This document shows positions 1 to 12,100 of a DNA stretch of 64,000 nucleotides, in pieces; within the stretch, counting starts at the first letter, position 1; each line of letters starts with the position of its first letter. A program made the translations under genes and the position numbers. The notes beneath the pieces were generated by a model, which ran no database searches, was not told the origin of the DNA, and saw only the letters and a list, made by a program, of their open reading frames with translations. Source of the stretch: Aradus depressus. Its lineage: Eukaryota > Arthropoda > Insecta > Hemiptera > Aradidae. The stretch is taken from the NCBI GenBank assembly GCA_963662175.1, contig OY759222.1, positions 10,116,222 through 10,180,221 of the forward strand, given 5' to 3'.

Positions 1-119
1 CACACCTACAATTCTCTGTGTTGTTGTTACTCTCCATACACAGACAGATCGACTCCACACACTGCCCATGAGCTTTGTCCAGGTTCACTCCTGCACCACA
101 CACAGACAGAGGCTCTTCT
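1..119 (-). CDS. Hml: Hml exon E48: C8-4, cut by the window edge
   Basis: [20 protein letters not shown] followed by [15 protein letters not shown], matching C8. Acceptor aaattgttgcAG. Either the exon continues left as CRC, or it ends at AG|GTGTG at base 6; the window edge prevents a decision. Confidence 0.87.
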
Positions 120-3100
120 CTGCAACAATTTCAAACATCACTACTGGAAATATTCGCGTTTATAATAATGGCTTATGGCAGAAGCTATTGCATTTCAAAT
201 AATTATTCATGAGGGTTCAAAGTTCAATGTGACATCGTATCATTGTTCTGACTTAAAATCCATCATTGAACCTCTTCTTACCCCTTGGCGATTTTTTTCA
301 ATAGTACGCCATGTTTTCCTTTTCAAATTTTGAAAATATATTTTTGAAAAAAATGACAAAAATGATGTTGGTCAGACGCCCCATCCGTGATACTGAGCGG
401 AATCTATGGCTATTAATTTTCGCGCGATGCGAAAAATGTGATAAAATGAGGTATTTCCTCATCGAACCTGTGATTCTAAGAACTAGTTTTGAATGATAAC
501 AATAATAATACATATTTAGAAATTTATAGCGTCCAATTCGAAAGAAAGTGTAGTTTGGTGTCGGAGTTCCCATCCCCCCACCCTATAAAATTTCGTGTCA
601 ATATATTCTATCAAGAAAAGTAACATTTTTTAAAATTTTTTGAATCAGGGGGTCGAAAAACATGATATTCCGGTGAAAAATCAACATCGAATTTCTTATC
701 GATTACAAAACTCATATACAAAACATAGGTACGTACAGCTGAGGAAGTAACAATCTAATGGAATCGCACTATGACTGAAAAAAATAATACTAAGTTTTTG
801 AAAACTGAGAAAAATTATAAAGAGCAATCTTACTTGACTATTTTGCACATTTCGAAAGCCTCTTTTTGGATGTGGACAGGGCAGGCCTTGGTTTCACAAT
901 CAGTATTGGTACCCCAGCTGTCTCCAAACTCAACACTAGTTCGGGCTGGGTTACCGTCCGGCTTCTGTTTGTCATTGGAGGCCGTCCCATCGAAGAAACC
1001 ACACAGACCGTCCACCTCTCCTTTCGACTTATCTGGTATCTTTGTGCAAACAAATATAATAGAAAAATTAGACGGAATATTTGATTGACATATTCAAGTT
1101 AGAAGTTTCAAAACCGCTTCATTCTAAGAGAATATGAAAAAATGTAGGAAACAAATTTCCCAAATGGGAAGGGGGAAAACAATGTTCTGATAGTTATTAT
1201 GACTCATGCCCGGGCTTTAACTGCAAAGTCATATCGCCCACTACCAGAGTGCTCATTCGTCACTCTGATGGACATGAGCCCGACTGTACTGTGGGAGTCT
1301 TAAATTTTTATTCACTTAGAGTAGGGGGTCTTAAGAGTACCAGACAACGTCCCATACGAAGGACGGCGTACTCAAGGTGTGCTCACCTCCCAGATATAAA
1401 AAAAAAGGGCCTCGGCCGGGTTTCGAATCCGCGATCTTGAGCTCAGTAAGCAAGCACGCATACCACTAAGTTACCGGCGCCCTCTGCTAGAATATTAATT
1501 TTAAATTGGGGAAGGAATGACCAACGATGTAACAGGAAGAAGGATAAATCAGATTTGTGGTCGTAGAATTTCAGCCAAGCTTACGGCACTGAGTGTGCCT
1601 TCTTCAGGGCTTATATTGACATATATACATTATCAGTAAGGTTATATAAGCTGCAATTGCGTAAAGGTATAACAATAAAACTAAATGTAACTAAACAACA
1701 AACCTACATCAGTGGCGTAGCGATGCCAATGCAAACAATGCGGTCGCATTGGGGCCCTTGCCTTTGGGGGGCCCTTTCCAATTCAGTATTCTAAGGATTT
1801 ATCCGAATCCTTATTTCACGAGTTACTGCTTTTCGTGAAAAATTTAAGGCCGGAAATTTTGAAGATCAGCACCATCAGAGAATAGTCAAGCTGAACTGGC
1901 AATAGTCAAGTTCTACGATATGACAAGTAACTATCCCGAGGTTTGTTCGCTATTGGTTTTGTTTTTGACGATCCCGGTGACGTTGGCAACAGCAGAGAGA
2001 AGTTTTTCGAAGTTGAAAATTATTAAAAATTATCTTCAAAATTCCATGAGTCAAAAACGACTGTCCGACAGCTCTTTTAAGTATTGAAGCCAGAAGGGCG
2101 GAACATATGGATGTTTCCAAACTGATAGATGTATTTGCTTCAGCAAAATCAAGAAAGAAAACATTTTAATTTCAAACTTTTCTAGTTTTTCTTTTTTCCA
2201 CCTGTAATCTATAATGCGTAGTAAATTTTCATGTTTTAAATGTAAAAAATTAAATTCAGGGGTGGGGGCCCTCTACCAACGCTTGCATTGGGGTCCAAAT
2301 TCTCTAGCTACGCCACTGACCTACATCATAGGTGAATATAACTTTAAAATTATTTACACTATAATGAAATAAACACAAACTATTATATATAAAATACTCA
2401 ATAACGGTCCTGAAGAAGGCACACTCAGTGCCGAAAGCTTGGCTGAAACTCAACAAGTTTGTTTTTATCGACCACAAGCCTGAATCCCTCCCTCATCTTA
2501 TTAATTTTAAGCCCAAAATATCGGTTTTTATATATATTTTTCAATTAAATTAATTTCCTTATATATTCTCTGAAAATGAATAAATTAATATTAAAAATAC
2601 TTACAATAACTTTGAGGTTTCCTTGTGTGTCCCAAATGACAGTGAAGTCAAGAGTACTACTAAAAAGAAGGAATTTGTTGCTGACTTGTTTAATTGCAAA
2701 TTCATAACTCTGGGAACCAATTTTTTGCATCTACAAAAAATAAAAAATGAAAATATAAACATTAAGTATATATAACAATTGAGAATGGCACAATTAGTGT
2801 TTATAAAACCAATAATACCTGAGGCACAGTGTAAGCGTATCCATCCATGGTAATTGACAAATCCGAGTTCAACTGTATCGTGTGATTGTCGTATTTAATT
2901 AACAAATGTTTCCTACAGGGTCCAATGTATTCACAGGTTTTTATTTCTGAAATGTATATAAAAACATTGTCTTTAGTACAAGACAAGTGTAAAAAATAAA
3001 TAGTTACCTATGGTATAGAAATCGATAAAAGATTCTAAATAGAACCTCATTCTGTAAAAGGGGCAACCATTAATTGTCCTGAATGTTTAGATATATTTTG

Positions 3101-6100
3101 AGGGAAGCATTGACATTCAGAAGTACTTAATGAAACTTTGGAGATGTCTCTAAACTGGAAACACAAGCTCGAAAATGGCAGTTGTTAAAAAATCGAATCT
3201 AGCAGGTAACCCCATGAATGATAGAGATCCTGAAAAAAACATGGAGTATCTACTCATATCAAGCGATAAATGCGTTACAAAAATTTAACTTTAATTTTTT
3301 TAATTTTTACAATGAACGATAACATTTTAAACAAGTTCTTTGCTTTCATTTGTTTTTATTGTTTTCACTAAATTAACACAAATCGTAAAAATGTATTCGG
3401 ACATAGTTTTTTATTTATTTTTATTTTTTTCTATTCAATCGAGGTGTTTTTATTGTCGGAAATGGGAAAAACCGGACATGTACTTGTTGCAGTGCAATAT
3501 ATTCGGCGCTTCACCAGAAACGTGTCTGAAGAAATAAATGTTTAAACTAAAAAGTAGGCTTAACTGGAGAGAAATACAAATATTTGGATATTGTTTAACT
3601 TAATGAAGTTAGCGAATTACTCTTACCTCTGATTTCCCATTGCTGGTTGATTCGATCTCTGGCTATGATGTGATCACAAATATCATATTTGTACTCCATA
3701 CCATCAAATGTTGTAAACGTTCTTCCAGTGATGTTGCACTTTCCGTCAGGTTGCGGGATTTTGAAGCATTCATAGTTGTCACAAACTTCCCCATTAGTTG
3801 CTTTTTTCACCAACAGATCGTATCTATTGTAATACACATAACAACTTCTAAGTTGAGGAATATATTTTTCAAAAAATAAGTTTGTTTTATTCATTTAATA
3901 CACATAAAACAAATTAGAGTCTACATTTCAAAGAAGACTTTCTGAACGTACTAGTACTGAACGTACTAAAGTACTAATTCACATCCATCGGTATATGAGC
4001 TACAATAAAACTGTAAAATAATTGCGTAGTTGATGACAAGAATGCTTGAAGTTGTAAGTAGGTGAAGGCGATGACACGGTATTTAATAGTCGTACTTTGA
4101 AATATGAAAATTAAATGCAATAAACGAGAAAAGAGCCACGACTTAACTAACACAGATGATGGTATCAATACAGAAAGTACTTCCGTATATAATATATATT
4201 TTGTGAAAATGTACATTTTTTCGTTATTTGTAATAAGTGTTTCACAATATCTCTGCAGATAATGTTAAGTATAATCTGTAGGTAAGGATTTCAGACATAT
4301 GTTTATATGCATTTTTTTCTCTAGAATATATTCACGAAGTATTGATCAAAGTTCTTATATAAAGGTTCTTAGCATACATACCCAGGAGGACAGTTTGGTT
4401 TCTCAACAGTACAGTCCTTCGTTTTACATATAATTTCTGGACACTTGGGCTCCTCTACAATTTTGACAGGTTGTGCTGTTTTCTGCCCCTTATGAGAAGT
4501 TTTGCCTCCTTTATGCCCTCTCCAACCTTTGTGACGGGCCCCGAAGTTCTCCCTGGACCGAGGGTTACCCTTGAAGTAAGAGCCCCACTTTGATTTGGTG
4601 CCAAAAGGAGACCAGACAGGGGCTGCTGTCGTTTCAACATCGTTAACGACCACAAGAATGGCCTCAGTGCCCGGCGGACAGACCACAGGAGGAGGGCACA
4701 CTGTTGGCAACACTGCAACAGAAAAAAACAGTCGTCGATGAGACACCGGCAACGTTGAGAAGTACGTTTAGAAACACTCACGAAGAGAATTTAAAAAATA
4801 AATAAAGAAAAAGTAAGTTTTTAAAAATATTGTCTATTTCAGAAAATATATATAATATATGGGAGTACTTTCTGTATTGCTACCATCTTTAACCACGACT
4901 TAACAAAAATACATATAATACAAAAAATAAATACGGTATTTGTCAAGTCGTGGCTGAAGATGGTAGCAATACTGAAAGTACTCCGATATATTATATACTA
5001 GCAGCAATACCCGGCGTTGCCCGGAAAACTTGGACTTTTCTCCTAATATCTCTAGCTAGTATGTAGTTAGAACCGCTGGGCACCACAGCTAGTATGTGCC
5101 TTGCAACGGCGGACTCCACAGCTAGCACGTAGTTAGAACCGCTGGGCACCACAGCTAGTATGTGCCTTGCAACGGCGGACTCCACAGCTAGCACGTAGTT
5201 AGGAACGCTGGGCATCACAGCTACTACTACTACATGTGAAATTTCGTGACAATTCGTCCATTACCTAATGAGCTACCACTTTATTTATGCTAACGCCCAG
5301 CCCCACAACCCTTCTCCCGTTCAACATTTTGGGACGCCACTTAGCCTATTATTTAATCGGGTTCAAAAGGATGCTACATGTGAAATTTCATAAAAACCCG
5401 TCCAGCCGTTTGGGCGTGATGCTGGAACAAACTAGCACCGTTTCAGCTTTATTAATAGAGATATTTTGTGAAATAGACAATATTTTTAACATATAGGAAA
5501 CTCAGCAGAAAATGTTAAGTATCATTAAGAAAGTTTTTTGTTCATTATTGGAATGGTCGGTCATAAAACATTAAATTCCGTTGAGAACTCAACGAGTAGA
5601 TGTTCCAGTTTGGGTAATTTCGGTTTCATCCCCCTAGTAAATTATGTGTTTACCTGTAGAAATGATGAGGGTGGTTGGGAGGGTGGGGGGTGGTACTGTG
5701 GTACAGTTGATCTCATCATCAGGACAGTCGACCACCCCGTCACACCAGGAGCTAACGTTGATACAGATGTTGGAGGTAGGACAGAGTCGAGTGCCCGCCT
5801 CACATGGCTTGCACACACACCCGCAGCTTCCTGTCAACTCACTGCGCAGCCCCTAAATAAAACAATATGTACATATTAATATAAAAAACAAAGAAACAAT
5901 TTCGTCAATTAGAATAATAAGAAAATAAGATCAATTCCAGAAAATGTATGAATGGAATTTTGCATATAAACCGAAATTTAAAAAAAAAAGTAGTTTGTTG
6001 AAAATATCATTTCTATGTTTTCACGATCAGTTAATAAGGCACCTATAAAATGTAAGTTTGTTCCAACGAAGCGTCTTAGAAGCCTCTTTAAATAACTCCC

Positions 6101-9100
6101 TTCATGTTTTGGCAAAAAATCAGATAGTTTTTACGTAAGTTCAACTTCGTAAATTTTAGTATACCTCAGAGGAAGACATCTTATACATTCATAAGAAGAA
6201 ATAAAATGTGGGGTAAAAGAAAATAATATTGTAGTGTAAATCTAAAAAAATTTTCAATATAATATTTCAAGGTTGGGTTAGGTTTTATGACTCATATCCG
6301 GGCTTCAACTACGAGGTCATATCGCCTACTAGCAGAGCGCTCTTTCGTCACTCTGGTGGACATGAACCCGACTCTACTATGGGAGTCCTAAATTTTGCCT
6401 ATCCTAAATTTTTATTCACCTAGGGCAGGGGTCTTTAACGAGTACCTAACGTCGTACAGGCTCGGGACCATCGCTTAACGTCCCATCCGAAGGACGGTGT
6501 GCTTAAGTTTATTTTACCTCCTAGATAAAATAAAATAAGGGCCTCGGTCGGGTTTCTAACCCACGTTCTTGAGCTCAGAAGACAAACATGCATACCACTG
6601 AGCTACCGGTGCCCTCTATAATATTTCAATATATTATTATATAATATTGTTACCTATTAATATATAATAATATTAATAATAACTGCTGAAAATATCGATC
6701 AATAAATAATATATTTGTTGTCATATTGTTACAACAAATAATATAATGTTTTTACCCATTTCAGGAGATACCGAACAGCTTATTTCATTTTTAAATGACA
6801 AACATAATCTACAAATGAATACGAATCGAAGCATTTCAACAATAAATTCCAAAACTACCATCGACGCTGTATTCTCGCGGTATTTAGAGACACTACAATC
6901 ACAGTTGTATATATCTTATTTTAGCTATCACAAACCTATAATTTCATGTATAAAAGAAATTGAAGAACAATACATTTGAAAGTTTAATTCCTCATACTAT
7001 TTTTCTTATTGTAACATTATAAAACAAATTTTAATCCAAATCCGTGCACGACAGCAAATTTTTGAAACTAAAGTAGATGTTTACACTTCAATTCTCGTGA
7101 TTACCGCGTCACTCACACATTAGCTTTTTTTAAAATTCAGTTTAATGTTTTATCGTAAAAATGACAGGTTTGAGAATGGGCTGAAACCCTTTAATAAATT
7201 ATTAAAATTTGGAAGTCTGCATTCATCCACTTTACTTGTCTCCTCTCCCTCTCTCTATATATTATATATATAGTAAAATATATATTTGTAGATATTAAAA
7301 ATAGCTTGCCTGGGTGCACGGTGGACATTCCTTTTTCTTACAAAGCTCAATACCTTTCATTCCACAAACACACTGTTCACATTCTTCGTTGTCGAAAGTC
7401 GTTCCAACAGCATACCTGTGTTTTTAACAAAAGAAGTGAGTTGTCGCGTATGAATTTATATCTTATATAATTAAACTTCAATAGATTTGGTTTTCTAATA
7501 TAAAACTTTATTGAAATACAAGTAGAAAAGCATTACATTATTAAAACAATGAGTATCCTGTTATGTCTTTGGTCCAAATATTTTGGTATAGTTTGATATA
7601 GTTTGAAATCGGGAGATTGTCAGTATCGAGAAGTTGAGTTACTAAACCTCCATCCTTATTTATGATAATATTGTGATTAATGTTGATAATATTTGGTCTT
7701 AATAAAGAATTCAGAGAATACTCATTTTAATTTTTTTAAAGGAAGGTTTCAGGAGCCATGTTTACGGGAAGTTTTACTCTATTTTGAACTTTTAAATGTT
7801 TTTCTGAAGTTTGGCGTACTCATCCTGCTTCACTCTGTTTATATAGAAAATAGTTACATATATGTAATTGATTCATGTATATTTCGCAAATAAAAACAGT
7901 TAGGGTGAAGTATGGCAACATCGGAACAAGAAATCTGATAAGGTGAGTAATTTCGTAACTTAATGGTCCAAGGTGTCACTAAACCTAATTCTTCCATTTG
8001 TGTATCTAAGGTAGGCCTAGGTAATGCTAGTAAATATGCATAATATATTTATTTGTTGAATAAATAATAATGAATAAACTTACGGAATAAATCCAATATA
8101 GCAAGGACAGAACGTTCTGGAGGTACACTGTTCGCCATCCCACCACTCCTGCTCTGAGCAGGGACACTTCTTAGAGGTAAGTGTCGCCCCAGGACACAGG
8201 TTACAGTCCTGGCGTACTGTCGTGGTGGGAACAGTTGTGGTCGTCAGAATAGCTGCAAAATACACGCTCAATGTTAGCTGACTTTAAAAATATTAAGAAT
8301 TTTAAAAACAATGAAGTCGTCTGATTTACTGGCCATGTACTTCCGCAGCGCTGTGAACACGCTGTTCACTACAAGATCCTAGAGATGTCTACAACTATTT
8401 AATACCCAATTTCCGACATTAAGGCGTGTTGTATCTGAATTGAAAACCATATATGTCGTATTTTCCTTGCTGACCTCTAATCCCCATTTTTCGTAGACTT
8501 CCAAGAGTTTCCGAAGCATATATTCTGCATCATACTCATCCTCAGCCAGGAAATTAAATAAAAAATAAATACAACAATCAAATGTGCTAAGAGAGAGATA
8601 ATGGCAATGTCAAGAGGGGAGAAATCACCGAGTGGCGACACTCTCTAATCACTGAGTAACTCTCATTTGTAACTAATCACTACCAATGCTGCTGCTAAGG
8701 AGGTCTCTAGGTCAGTGACGCTTAAGCCGTAGTTGGGGAAGTGTGGCAGAATAGAGGGCACGGACAAGAGTATTATTGTGGGAACTAAGAGAGGAAAATA
8801 ATTTTTTATACCTACTTGAATAAAGCAACTTCGGTGACAAATGGTAGTACGTTAAGGTCAGTCTGAAGAGTTGGGTTGGAGACGTAATAAGGAGCATTAT
8901 GAGAAGGATTTTGGATTGAAGGGATTGGATACGCTGGAGATAGGAAGCCTTAGCAGAACCCTTGAGTTCAAATCAGTAAATCCACTTAGAAACATATGGA
9001 ATATATTCAACTCTACTGCCTTTCTTCAATTTTGTCGAAAGTACAATATTTGGATATGGCATGAGTGATAGTGACTTCCTCGGGCCATTATATTATATAA

Positions 9101-12100
9101 CTGCAAATAAAGAAATAATGAATAAAATGGAAGAGGAAACTTACGATAAGGTTCATAGCAGCCTAGCATTTGTCCTCGAAGTACTATAGCATTGTGCCAT
9201 TTTGTAGGATGTATTCGAACATACCGGGCATGAATAGGTCGTTTGAAAATGTGAGTTTTCTCACTTAGGTTATCATTGTTACCGATGAATATCTACAATC
9301 AACAATTAACTTATTATGACCACTAGATAAAAAATTGTGTTATTTTCATGAATAATAAATTATAATAAAACCAACCTGTTTTTTGCCATTTTGATCAACA
9401 AATGGATTCCAGTTTTTGCCATCATGGCTGAAAGTAATAGTGTAGGCAGTGACCCATGCAGGTGCGGCCTGACTGGTCTTGGAGCCACTCCCCAGCGTGG
9501 TGATACCCGTCAGCGTCCGTTTGCCCAGGAAGTCAAACTGTAAATAATATTAACTATAGTAGAGACCAAAACCACGTGCTGGGAGCTCCCCTCCCTCCCA
9601 CCAACCATAGCTCCACCCCTTCACCAGCCAACTTAGCCCAATAACCTCCTTGTAGAACATTGGATAACTTTAAATGATAATGAAACAAATAAATAGCAAA
9701 GGTTTTATCAGATATTGTTATCATACAGTCTAAACTTATATATCATCACATTTTTACATATCATTTACCTTCAATATACACTTAAAATAAAATAAAATAT
9801 ATCTAAGGTGACCGTTCTATAAAATTAATATTTTATATAAATATAAATAATTAGTTATTTAATTCCATTGCATTCGCCACGCCTTTGGTTCATATATATG
9901 GTAAAATATATTTTAAACAAAAATCACAGTCTATGTACTTCCACACCACTAATTAATCAATTACGTTTTGCTCTCCATTCAAAGCCATTCTACTGTTTGA
10001 GCTAAAATTCAATATTTGACTTACAAAGTAGCTTCTGAATCTTCACACTTAATTTCATGAAACGGTCACATCAGATATATTTTCTTTTCTTTTAAGTCTA
10101 TATTGAAGGTAAACGATATGTAAAAATATGATGATAAATAACAAAGCCAAGTTCATATCTGGTATTTTTTTTCTTTTCATGCGTACATTTGATAACATAG
10201 TATTCGTTTTTCATGTGGGGATTCTCCTCATTCTGAACTGTAAAAACGTGGTAAGTATAAGAAAGCCATGTTATAGACACATCAAATATTTTTGACAAAG
10301 TATTTTAGAGAAAAACAAATAGTTGATTCATCCAAAAATCTTTATTACTGAAGAAATAAAGGTTTACTGTTATTATTATACATAAATGAACAGTATTGTT
10401 TTTTTTTTTAAAGAGCAGAACTGGAAACAGTCTGTTATTATTTCGGCTGACTAAGACTAAGATAATCTAATTATTTAACCATTTATTAAAAGTATCTTCT
10501 TTTGATGGATGATCAACATGACTTATAGGGTCCTGTCCAGGGCTAAATCTTTTAAATTTACAATTGAATTGTTAAACACAAACAAAGATGGGGAGCCAGC
10601 GAATCAAATTGAATGAATATTTGATGATTTTCTAAAATTAGCTGATCTATTTTCAGTTATGAAAGTGTTTATTTTCCATTAAATAATTATCTCACCTGAA
10701 GCCATTGGTTTGGATCGTTGACCTGAGTTACCCAGCCATGATCACCGTGGACAGACACCAGTGAAGCAGACAACGGGGCATTCTTTATTGAAGATACTTC
10801 TATTTGTTGGTCGTTCATAAAGTTGGACATTTTATCGGTGCATACTGAAAATAGAAATAATGTCATTATTAGAGTCCGGATTCCCGTGCAATTGCATTTT
10901 TTTTTTTTTTTTTTTCGCTTGAAATCATTAAATAACAATTTATTTTTACGAATTAAGACATCCTGATTAATATACATAAATTATACGTTTTAGGTTTTTA
11001 CTGCACAAAATTGCATATTTTGTCAAAATTAGAAAAATTTGTAAGTTATTTTGCAAATATATACATTTGTTAATCGACAAATTTACAACAGTTTTAAGAA
11101 AAAAATCCCGGATATGACCAACTCAAAAAGTACAATACGGTCATAAATGGTGAAGATATTGGATTGGATCTACAACCTGACATTATAAGCAGCTACAAAA
11201 ATGCCCCATCACAAGCGTCAGCGTCGAGAGATCGTTTTCCCAGCTAAAACGCATATGTACTTAGCGCCAGACGGCACAGTTTTTCAAACAAGAATTTTAA
11301 AATGTATTTAGTAAATTTTAACGCATCAAATGCTTAAGTAAAAAACAAATATCAATACTGTATTGTATATATCTCTAGTATTTTTTTTAATCAAAAATTT
11401 ATACATATAAGCTATTGTAATTAAAACATGGAGGTAAAAAAAACACTTGTATTTTCAGTACCTCTTGATTAATATTGTTTATAAATTGTATAAATTCCTT
11501 TAGACATTTTATTTTATAGATTTATTCATTCATTCTATCGCTAGTTATCAGAGTTTTTATGCTAAGTTTCTCCCCTAATCCCCCCTTCCCTTTGGTCGAT
11601 TTGTCTAAAAAACAATAGGTGTCATCGTTAGAGGGCTTCTGGATTCACATATAAAATTTCGTGCCGATACATTCATTACAACGGCAGTTATTAGAACTTT
11701 TGTCTTAAGCCTCCCCCCTAACCCTCCCATTCCTTTGGACGATTTGGCTGAAATAGTTGTCATCCTTAGAGGGTTCCGGATAACATATACAATTTTCTGT
11801 CGATTCATTATATCGGGAGTTATCATGTTCACAGACAGACAAACATTTTTTCCCCCATTTTTGGAATCAGTAGGTCAAAAAACATGAAATTCCGTTGAAA
11901 ACACATTATCAAATTTCTGTCCGATTACATAACTTCACCTATACTTCGTATAGATGGGGAAGTAAAACATTTTCACAAACAATTTTTCAGGTGGATGCCA
12001 CTTGTTGTATTATAGTTAGTTATTAAGACTCATGCCCGGGCTTTAATTACGAGGTCATATCGCCTACTACCAAAGCGCTCTTTCGTCACTCTGGTGGACA

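Larger units (their letters stand above)
1553..2479. repeat. Inverted-repeat element with hammerhead-like arms, host of a nested hAT
   Basis: Arms of about 55 bp (1553-1607 and 2409-2479) are inverted copies: ggtcg, a spacer, ttcagccaagctt and cggcactgagtgtgccttct. The right arm on the plus strand reads CTGAAGA, GGCAC-actca-GTGCC, GAAA; the left arm has GTAA for GAAA. A 609-bp hAT element (1710-2318) sits inside. Confidence 0.65.

Noticed and set aside
1249..1440. Small reading frames inside SINE copies (also 22182, 34649, 61034, 62776)
   Set aside because: They follow the SINE consensus, recur with each copy and have no protein similarity.
3640..3879. Plus-strand reading frames overlapping Hml exons (also 5644, 19884, 30228, 46010)
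   Set aside because: Antisense shadows of real minus-strand exons with no own domain.
8690..9065. Possible C-terminal part of the nearby RTE-like fragment
   Set aside because: Only a vague similarity in broken frames on the opposite strand; not enough to call.
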